The notes under the pieces are model-generated. The model had not been told where the DNA came from. It saw nothing but the letters and a program-made list of their open reading frames with translations, and ran no database searches. From assembly GCA_038239195.1 (NCBI GenBank), contig JBBSEZ010000093.1, forward strand, positions 1-26,023: a stretch of 26,023 nt of DNA, given 5' to 3'. Position numbers and translations under genes: made by a program. This stretch comes from JBBSEZ01 sp038239195 (lineage in GTDB: Bacteria > Planctomycetota > Planctomycetia > Gemmatales > Gemmataceae). This document shows positions 1-6,293 of the stretch, in pieces (the first letter of the stretch is position 1; each line of letters opens with the position of its first letter).

Positions 1-27
1 CCCCGAGTACAGGGAGAGGGGGGCAAG

Positions 28-1869
28 ATGCTCCGGCTCGCCGCCCCCGCCGCGCTGCTCGCCCTCCTCGTCTGCGCCTTCCTTCCGGCGGCGGCCGAGG
101 CGAAGACCACCTACGGCGAGATCGTCCTCGAGGTCGAGGCGGCCCCGCAAGGGACCACGGCGCACGGCTACTCCGAATATCGCTTTCAGATCGTCAATCG
201 CTCCGCCGACCGCGGCCATCAGGTGACGCTCAGCCTGCCGCACCAATCGTTCGGCGGGCGCTACGACACGTCGATCCGCAGCGTGAGCCAGAGCGTCGAG
301 GTCGGCGCCGGGCAGACGGTGACGGTTTCGCTCCTCTGTCCTCCGCGCCCCGAGGTGAACGGCCGCGGCGTCGCCGTGACGATCGACGGGCAGTTGAAGG
401 AGGAGCCCGTGCCCCTCAACGTCGGCGCCGGCTACGGATCGTCGGGCCCGAGCACCCTGGTGCTCGTCAGCCGGCGCGTCCTGCCGGGGGGCGATCCCTT
501 CGGCCCCTTCGGCGGGGGGCCCGGCCGGGGGGGCGGCTTCGGCCTCCCGCACGTGTACTTCCCCACACGAAGCTTCGGCGTGATGCGCGCCGACCAGGTG
601 GTCACGGCCTGGGGCGCCAACTGGCTGAGCTACTCGCGCTACGACGGCATCGTCGTGACCGCCGAGGACCTCGACGACCTCATCCGGGCCGGCGCCGCCG
701 GCCAGGCCGTGCGCACCGCCCTGTGGCAGTACGCCGAGACGGGCGGCTCGCTGCTGATCGTCGGCCCCGGCAAGGTTGCCCTGCCTCCCGGCTGGTCGCG
801 CTACGGGGAGAAACGCGACGGCTGGGCCACGTACCGGCCCGGCTTCGGCGTCTGTTTCGTCTCTCCCGATCGGGAGTACCAACAGTGGTCGCGGCCCGGG
901 CCCGGCGGGCCCGAGCGCTGGAACGAGATCGAGCGCTCCTGGCACGAGACGAGGAATGCCTGGGGCCGCAGCGGGACGCTGTCCGACCTCAACCAGTCCT
1001 TCCCGGTCGTCGAGAACCTGGGCGTGCCGGTGCGGGGCCTGTTCGTGCTGATGATCCTCTTCAGCCTGACCATCGGCCCGCTCAACCTCGGCCTGCTGGC
1101 CCGCCGCAAGCGCAAAATCTGGATGTTGTGGACGGTGCCGCTCATTTCCTTCTGCACCTGCGTCGCGGTGTTCGGCTACATGGTGATCGCCGAGGGCTGG
1201 CAGGGCCATGCCCGCACGGACAGCGTCACCGTTCTCGACCAGACCGGCGAATCGCCGCGCGCCGCGACCCTCGGCCGCAGCGGCCTCTACAGCCCGCTCA
1301 CGCCCGGCGACGGGCTGCGCTACAGCATCGCGACCGAGGTGACCGCCCTGGCCGTGGACCGCGGCTCGGGGGGCGAGGGCGGCGGCGCCCCGCGCACCGT
1401 CGAGTGGGGCGGGGACCAGCACCTGGCGCGCGGCTGGCTGACGGCGCGCGTCCCCTCCTATTTCCTTCTCCGCAAGTCGGAGGTGCGCCGCGAGCGCATC
1501 ACCATCAGCAAGGGCGAGGATGGAAAACTGACGGCGCTCAACGCGCTCGGCGCCGACGTGAAGGCGCTGTGGTACGCCGACGAGAAGGGCCGGCTGCACT
1601 CGGCGGGGCCCGTGACGGCCGGGGCGCAGGCCACGCTCGCGCCGAGCGACAAATCGCTATCGACGAAGGGGCCAGGCCAGCTTCGCGAGCGGTTCTACAG
1701 CAAGATCGGTGCGCTCCCACTGAGGCGGGCCGTGCCCGAGGAGGTGCTGGTCCCTCGCACCTACCTGGCGGAACTGGACGCGAGCCCCTTCCTCGAGCCG
1801 GGGCTCCGCCGCGCCCGGGCCCGCGGCCATCGTTCCGTGGTGATCGGCATCCTCAAGGAGGGCGACTGA
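28..1869 (+). CDS. Secreted/membrane-anchored protein of an ABC-exporter operon, unknown function
   Basis: 613 aa. Residues 1-25 form a signal peptide (hydrophobic core ending AAAEA). An extracytoplasmic beta-rich part follows, with a Gly/Pro-rich stretch at about 153-175. The segment at about 205-250 (YDGIVVTAEDLDDLI ... GGSLLIVGPG) resembles the Rossmann/glutamine-amidotransferase-like fold of DUF4350-type proteins. Two membrane helices at about 338-356 and 365-390 are separated by a basic RRKRK turn, and about 220 residues of soluble C-terminal domain follow. A purine-rich ribosome site (GGGAGAGGGGGG) precedes the ATG. The stop codon abuts the ATG of the ABC ATPase, so the two are translationally coupled. 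By context it is an accessory subunit of the exporter, comparable to the large extracytoplasmic proteins of gliding-type or DUF4350 ABC clusters. That role is inference; no catalytic motif was recognised. Confidence 0.8.
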   Translation: MLRLAAPAALLALLVCAFLPAAAEAKTTYGEIVLEVEAAPQGTTAHGYSEYRFQIVNRSADRGHQVTLSLPHQSFGGRYDTSIRSVSQSVEVGAGQTVTVSLLCPPRPEVNGRGVAVTIDGQLKEEPVPLNVGAGYGSSGPSTLVLVSRRVLPGGDPFGPFGGGPGRGGGFGLPHVYFPTRSFGVMRADQVVTAWGANWLSYSRYDGIVVTAEDLDDLIRAGAAGQAVRTALWQYAETGGSLLIVGPGKVALPPGWSRYGEKRDGWATYRPGFGVCFVSPDREYQQWSRPGPGGPERWNEIERSWHETRNAWGRSGTLSDLNQSFPVVENLGVPVRGLFVLMILFSLTIGPLNLGLLARRKRKIWMLWTVPLISFCTCVAVFGYMVIAEGWQGHARTDSVTVLDQTGESPRAATLGRSGLYSPLTPGDGLRYSIATEVTALAVDRGSGGEGGGAPRTVEWGGDQHLARGWLTARVPSYFLLRKSEVRRERITISKGEDGKLTALNALGADVKALWYADEKGRLHSAGPVTAGAQATLAPSDKSLSTKGPGQLRERFYSKIGALPLRRAVPEEVLVPRTYLAELDASPFLEPGLRRARARGHRSVVIGILKEGD

Positions 1870-2799
1870 ATGCGCGTCAACGTCGTCAACCTGAAGAAGT
1901 ATTTCGGCAGCACCCGCGCCGTCAACGACATCTCGTTTTCGTTCGCGTCGGGGCAGATCTTCGGCTTCGTCGGCCCCAACGGGGCCGGCAAGAGCACGAC
2001 CATGCGCATCCTCGCCACGCTCGACGAGCCCACCTCGGGCGACGCCACCATCGACGGCGTCTCCGTCGTCGAGAACCCCGAGAAGGCCCATCGCCTCGTC
2101 GGCTACGTCCCCGACGCCCTGCCCGGGCATCGCGACATCTCGGTTCACGAATATCTCGATTTCTTCGCCCGCGCCTACGGGGTTCGCGGCGCCAAACGGA
2201 AACAGGTGGTTGAGGAAATCGAGGAGTTCACCAACCTCCTCGGCATCCGCGAGAAGCACCTCAACGCCCTCTCCAAGGGGATGAAGAACCGCGTCAGCGT
2301 GGCGCGGGCCCTCGTTCACGATCCGTCGGTGCTCATCATGGACGAGCCCGCCGCCGGCCTGGACCCGCGCGCCCGCATCGAGCTGCGCGAGCTTCTCAAG
2401 GTGCTGGCCGGGCAGGGCAAGGCCATCCTCATTAGTTCGCACATCCTCACCGAACTGGCCGAGATCTGCACCGGCGCCATCTTCATCGAGCGCGGCCGCA
2501 TCCTCCGCTCCGGCACGCTCGAAGACCTGCACGCCGAGGAGTTCCTGTGTCAGACGGTCGTGGTGCGCACCACCGGGCCGGTCGAGGCGCTGCACAAGCA
2601 CCTGCTGACGCTGCGGGACGTCGAGGACGTGCGGGCGGTGGACGACGTGCTGGAAGTGGACCTGGCCGGGGACGAGGAGAGCTGCTGCGACCTGCTCGCG
2701 GAACTGATCGGGGCGCGCTTCCGCATCCTGGAGTTCCGCCCGCGGCGGGCCGACCTCGAACAGATCTTCATGAACGTGACCAAGGGCGACGTGCAATGA
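1870..2799 (+). CDS. ABC transporter ATP-binding protein
   Basis: 309 aa, one nucleotide-binding domain plus a C-terminal extension of about 90 residues, as in ABC-2/CcmA/NatA-type exporter ATPases. Visible motifs: Walker A GPNGAGKST (35-43), signature LSKGM (134-138), Walker B VLIMDEP (154-160), D-loop AGLDP (162-166) and switch His181. The Q-loop position reads GYVPD, with Asp in place of Gln; acidic residues here are frequent in this subfamily. The ATG directly follows the upstream TGA, and the stop overlaps the next gene's start in ATGA, so expression is coupled on both sides. It should energise the permease encoded next, at the inner face of the cytoplasmic membrane. The substrate cannot be read from the sequence. 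Confidence 0.95.
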   Translation: MRVNVVNLKKYFGSTRAVNDISFSFASGQIFGFVGPNGAGKSTTMRILATLDEPTSGDATIDGVSVVENPEKAHRLVGYVPDALPGHRDISVHEYLDFFARAYGVRGAKRKQVVEEIEEFTNLLGIREKHLNALSKGMKNRVSVARALVHDPSVLIMDEPAAGLDPRARIELRELLKVLAGQGKAILISSHILTELAEICTGAIFIERGRILRSGTLEDLHAEEFLCQTVVVRTTGPVEALHKHLLTLRDVEDVRAVDDVLEVDLAGDEESCCDLLAELIGARFRILEFRPRRADLEQIFMNVTKGDVQ

Positions 2800-4421
2800 A
2801 AGCCCCCAGCCTCTTCGACCGGATCGACGACTGGATCAACCCCATCGTCGTCAAGGAGTTGCGCCAGGCCGTGCAGAGCCGGCTCGTGGTGACGGCCCTG
2901 CTGATCTACCTGGGCATCCAGGTCTTCGTGGTCGGCCTGTTCCTGATGCTGCGCGAGGCCCGAGGCGGGGCCGACGGCATCGACTGGGGAGCCGGCACGC
3001 GCATCTTCCCCTTTCTCCAGGGGCTGCTGCTGTTCACCTGCATGCTGCTGATCCCCGCCTACGTGTCGGTGCGCCTGGCCTCCGAGCGCTCCGACACCAA
3101 CGTCGATCTGCTCTTCATCTCGGCGCTCCGCCCGAGTTCGATCATCGGCGGCAAGTTCCTGGCCGCGATCGTCCTGGCGCTGCTGGTCTTCAGCGCCTGT
3201 GCCCCGTTCATGACGTTTGCCTACTTGTTGCGCGGCCTCGACATGCCGACCATCCTGCTGATGCTCGGCATCGATTTCCTGGGCGTGCTCTACGGGACGC
3301 AGATCGCCCTGTTCCTCGCGGCCGTGCCCGCCAACCGGGCGCTCAAGTTTCTCCTGAGCTTCATCACGTTCGTCGGCCTGGCGATCCTCTTCGGCACGGT
3401 GCTGAGCGGGACCAGCGCGATGATGGCCTTCGGCCTGGACTTCACCGACGCCTCGCGCGAGATTTGGCTCGGCATCGGGGCAACGGTCCTGGGCGTGCTG
3501 CTCAACGTCGGACAGTTCTTTTTCTGGACGGTCGCCATCATCAGCCCGCCGTCGTCGAACCGCGCCCCCTCCGGGCGCCTCTTCCTCGTCGGGTCGATCC
3601 TGGCGTCGGGGGCGTTCGCCGCCTACTGGAGCGCCAATCACCGCGGCATCGGCGAGCATGGGCCGATGTACGTCTGGTGCGTGGTCAGCGTCATTCTGTG
3701 TTGTCTCCAGATCGTCATCAGCATCAACGAGCGCACATCCTGGGGGCCGCGCGTGGCGCGACTCATCCCCCGGAACGTCTCCCTGCGCTTGCCCTCGTTC
3801 CTGTTCTCCAGCGGCGCAGCCGGCGGCGTGTTGCTCTCCCTGGGCCTGATCGGCCTGACGCTGTTGGCCAACGAGGGCTGGCGCGCCTGGCGCCCGACGA
3901 TGGCCGGGGCGGACAGCAGCGCGAGCGCGGCGCGCTTCGCCGTGCTGTTCGCGCTGTACGTGTACTGCTATGCCATGACGGCGGTCCTGCTGCGAACCTA
4001 CGCGATGGGCGCGAGCCTGCCGCGCCAGGGGACGTGGGTGGTGATGGTGCTGCTGATCGGCATCGGCAGCGCCTTCCCCTACCTGATCGCCTACGTGTTC
4101 TTCTCGGACGAGATGCGCTACCACAGCGGCCACGAGTGGTGGCTGGTGTCCAACCCATTCGTGGCCCTGACGAACCTCTCCGCCTACCGCGGCTCGGACG
4201 ACTTCGCGACGTGGACGTTCGGCTTCACGGCAGCATGGGCGGTCATCGTGACGGCGCTGAGCGGGCCGTGGTTCTTCGGGCAGGTGCTCGGCTTCCGGCC
4301 CCTGCTGCGCCGGCGGGGTGGGGACGAAATTCTCGACGTCGTGCTGGTCGAGCCCGAACCGCCCCCGGCAGCGCCGGCCCCCGAGGGCGCGCCGCCCGCC
4401 ACCTCGATCCAGACGGGGTGA
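2796..4421 (+). CDS. ABC transporter permease, about 12 membrane helices
   Basis: 541 aa from the ATG at 2796, which overlaps the ATPase stop (ATGA). The open frame extends further upstream, but that part is out-of-frame ATPase sequence. The N-terminus (INPIVVKELRQAVQSR) is the amphipathic start typical of ABC-2 family permeases. Hydrophobic segments lie near residues 30-52, 70-93, 116-143, 152-177, 182-205, 223-249, 260-278, 290-310, 335-358, 380-400, 413-436 and 475-498, which suggests two six-helix halves in one chain. The tail is Pro/Ala-rich and cytoplasmic. It is the membrane partner of the preceding ATPase. Family-level assignment is firm; substrate unknown. Confidence 0.88.
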   Translation: MKAPSLFDRIDDWINPIVVKELRQAVQSRLVVTALLIYLGIQVFVVGLFLMLREARGGADGIDWGAGTRIFPFLQGLLLFTCMLLIPAYVSVRLASERSDTNVDLLFISALRPSSIIGGKFLAAIVLALLVFSACAPFMTFAYLLRGLDMPTILLMLGIDFLGVLYGTQIALFLAAVPANRALKFLLSFITFVGLAILFGTVLSGTSAMMAFGLDFTDASREIWLGIGATVLGVLLNVGQFFFWTVAIISPPSSNRAPSGRLFLVGSILASGAFAAYWSANHRGIGEHGPMYVWCVVSVILCCLQIVISINERTSWGPRVARLIPRNVSLRLPSFLFSSGAAGGVLLSLGLIGLTLLANEGWRAWRPTMAGADSSASAARFAVLFALYVYCYAMTAVLLRTYAMGASLPRQGTWVVMVLLIGIGSAFPYLIAYVFFSDEMRYHSGHEWWLVSNPFVALTNLSAYRGSDDFATWTFGFTAAWAVIVTALSGPWFFGQVLGFRPLLRRRGGDEILDVVLVEPEPPPAAPAPEGAPPATSIQTG

Positions 4422-4425
4422 GAGG

Positions 4426-5286
4426 ATGGACGAGCTGCGTCGCTGTTTGAGCGAGGGCGAACGAGCAGGCCAGCGCTACGCGCTGGGCCTGCCGCGCCGC
4501 ACGCTGCTGGGACTGGCGGGCGGCGCGATGGGCCCGCGCGCCGGCAGCTCGCTGGAGTTCAAGGACCACCGCGCCTACGAGCCGGGCGACGACCTGCGCC
4601 ACATCGACTGGAACGCCTACGCTCGCACGGATCAGCTGTCGGTAAAGGTGTTCCGCGAGGAGATCACGCCTCATCTCGACGTGGTGCTCGATGGATCGCG
4701 CTCGATGGCCCTGGAGGGCAGCGCGAAGAAGGCGGCAGCGCTGGCCCTCACCGCCTTCTTCGCCACGGCGGCGCGCAACGCCGGCTTCGCCCACGCCGTC
4801 TGGCACCTGGGCAGCGACTGCCGCCCGATCGCCGGCGGGAGCGGCCCGCCGGCGCTGTGGCAGGAACTGGAACTGGAGCACCGCGGGCCCCCCGGGAGCG
4901 TTGGCGCAGCCCGCTGGCAGCCGCGCGGCATGCGCATCCTGCTCAGCGACCTGCTCTGGGAGGCCGAGCCGCTGTCGCTGCTGCGGCCCTTCGGGGAGCG
5001 CGCGGCCGCGGTCGTGGTGGTGCAGGTGTTGGCCGAGGCGGACGTTCATCCGGTCGAGGGCCAGTCGGTGCGGCTGGTGGACGTGGAGACCGACCAGTTC
5101 CACGAAATCTTCGTGGATGCGGCGGCGGCGGCGCAGTATCGGTCGGCGCTGGCCCGGCACCAGGAGAACTGGCAGCAGGCATGCCGGCAGGTCGGCGCGG
5201 TGTTCGCGAGCGTCGTGGCGGAGACGATGCTGCGCGAGTGGAAGCTCGACGAGCTTCTGGCGGCGGAGGTGTTGCGGGTGGTCTAA
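4426..5286 (+). CDS. DUF58 family protein with von Willebrand A-like MIDAS
   Basis: 286 aa. The DUF58 signature YEPGDDLRHIDWNAYAR lies at 51-67. A metal-ion-dependent adhesion motif DGSRS (89-93, pattern DxSxS) shows the vWA-like fold. There is no membrane helix, so it is probably cytosolic or membrane-associated. The start is the ATG at 4426, preceded by AGAGG and four bases after the permease stop; the longer open frame into the permease gene is rejected. DUF58 proteins usually accompany MoxR AAA+ ATPases and vWA membrane proteins in complexes thought to help assemble envelope proteins. Here it closes an operon with an ABC exporter and a large secreted protein; no MoxR gene is inside the window. 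Confidence 0.9.
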   Translation: MDELRRCLSEGERAGQRYALGLPRRTLLGLAGGAMGPRAGSSLEFKDHRAYEPGDDLRHIDWNAYARTDQLSVKVFREEITPHLDVVLDGSRSMALEGSAKKAAALALTAFFATAARNAGFAHAVWHLGSDCRPIAGGSGPPALWQELELEHRGPPGSVGAARWQPRGMRILLSDLLWEAEPLSLLRPFGERAAAVVVVQVLAEADVHPVEGQSVRLVDVETDQFHEIFVDAAAAAQYRSALARHQENWQQACRQVGAVFASVVAETMLREWKLDELLAAEVLRVV

Positions 5287-5382
5287 GTCGATGGGCAGGA
5301 CTTGGTATGCTGGAGGACGGCTCAGGAGGCCCATCCTACGGGGCATGCCATTTCCTCCCGGTCACCGAACCGAGAGGGTGCC

Positions 5383-5841
5383 ATGTCTGAGTTCTTGCGT
5401 TGTGGTGGGATAGGACTGGCCTTGTTGCTGGCGGGCGCGAGCGCCGGCGCGGCGCCGGTGCCAGGGGAGGCGGGGAAGGCGCTCGACGCCGCCACGCAGG
5501 CGCAGATCAAGGCGCTGCTGGTGGAGCGGCGCGACGTGCTGCGCAAGGGGATGAAGGGGATCGAGACGGCCTTCCTGGCGGGGCGCGGCGCCCTGACAGA
5601 GATGGGGAAGACGTCGCGCTTGTTGCTGGAGGCGGAACTGGCGCTGGCAGAGAAGGGGGAGCAGCGCATCGGGGCGCATCGGGCGCATTTCGACTCGATG
5701 AAGAAGATGGAACACGTCATGAAGGGCAGGCACGAGGCGGGGGCCATCCCCCTCGGAGAATATCAACTGGCCCGGGCGGCGCGGATCGAGGCGGAGATCG
5801 GGTGGTTGCGGGCAGGGGGGAAGCGGAAAAAAGAGAAGTGA
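5383..5841 (+). CDS. Small secreted alpha-helical protein, unknown
   Basis: 152 aa. A signal peptide (about 1-23, ending SAGAA) is followed by an almost wholly helical, charged mature chain with heptad-like spacing and a basic C-terminus (GGKRKKEK). It starts at the ATG at 5383, which has GAGAGGG seven bases upstream and lies exactly at the signal peptide; the upstream in-frame extension lacks one. No family was recognised; short exported helical proteins of this type, often annotated hypothetical, occur widely in planctomycetes. It sits 96 bases after the DUF58 gene, and that gap contains a weak 7-bp inverted repeat (5290-5296/5329-5335), so it may be a separate unit. A very strong hairpin follows the stop. 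Confidence 0.7.
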   Translation: MSEFLRCGGIGLALLLAGASAGAAPVPGEAGKALDAATQAQIKALLVERRDVLRKGMKGIETAFLAGRGALTEMGKTSRLLLEAELALAEKGEQRIGAHRAHFDSMKKMEHVMKGRHEAGAIPLGEYQLARAARIEAEIGWLRAGGKRKKEK

Positions 5842-5862
5842 GGGTTGGGAACGGCTCGAAGG

Positions 5863-5927
5863 GAGCGGCGCGGCTGCGAGCCCGCCGATACGCCGCCCCA
5901 CACCGGCGAGCTCGTGCCGTGCCGCTC
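5863..5927. terminator. Long imperfect hairpin after the small secreted gene
   Basis: GAGCGGCGCGGC (5863-5874) pairs with GCCGTGCCGCTC (5916-5927) with one G-T wobble. Inside it, GAGCCCGCCG (5878-5887) pairs with CGGCGAGCTC (5904-5913) with one mismatch, leaving a 16-base loop. It begins 22 bases after the stop at 5841. No T-tract follows, so it may act as a non-canonical terminator or mRNA 3' stabiliser, or be a REP-type repeat. Confidence 0.55.
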
Positions 5928-6251
5928 GTCGGGCCATCCTTTCGGGAGCGCTGAGGGTCGAGCGGGTCGCGGTTGGGGCCCCGGAGTTGGGGGGCCAGTC
6001 GCGGTCGGGGGGCGGGGTTGAGGGATGCCGGTCGCGGTCAGGCCCCCCGGGGCGCGAGCCCCTGGCTATTGAATGCCGCCCCGTTGGGGCTCACGCAAAA
6101 ATGGGCAGGACGCCAGGGGAACGTGTCGCCCTCATCTCAGGCCCAGCCCCGAAGGGGCGACATTCGATAGCCAGGCGTGTGAGCTCCTGGCTTCGCGGAA
6201 GCAAAGTCGCGCGAAGGTGCCCCTTCCCAAGGGACACGCTCTCGGGCCATA
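5928..6251. other. Non-coding spacer with repeat remnants
   Basis: No credible gene lies between the small secreted protein and the HerA-type ATPase. The left part (5960-6020) is unusually G-rich, with several runs of four to six G. The right part holds the inverted repeat pair described separately. Open frames crossing the spacer have no ribosome site and no recognisable protein. Confidence 0.6.
6061..6175. repeat. Inverted pair of a 31-bp REP-like repeat
   Basis: The 31 bases at 6061-6091 and the reverse complement of 6145-6175 agree at 26 positions. Both begin CCTGGCTAT(T/C)GAATG and end in a small GCCCC...GGGGC hairpin. The copies face each other across 53 bases, so they can form either two small hairpins or one long stem. 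The sequence around 8940-8959 shares the adjoining GGGGCTCACGCCCCTGG-type stem and may be a degraded relative. This is a repetitive palindromic element by structure; family membership is inferred. Confidence 0.7.
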
Positions 6252-6253
6252 AT
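6224..6253 (+). promoter_or_regulatory. Possible sigma-70 promoter of the HerA-type ATPase gene
   Basis: TTCCCA (6224-6229) and CATAAT (6248-6253) are separated by 18 bases. The -10 box overlaps the first possible ATG at 6252. If used, transcription starts near 6260 and the message would begin translation at the GTG at 6294. The -35 is weak, so this is tentative. Confidence 0.35.
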
Positions 6254-6293
6254 GTCTCTCGCTGCCGACCCCTGGTATCTGGAGAGCAACCCC

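Noticed and set aside
5306..5311. TATGCT as -10 box of the small secreted gene
   Set aside because: No -35-like hexamer 16-18 bases upstream.
5960..6020. Possible G-quadruplex from runs of four to six G
   Set aside because: Loops between some runs are 10 bases or longer, and such runs are frequent at this GC content; nothing nearby suggests a role.
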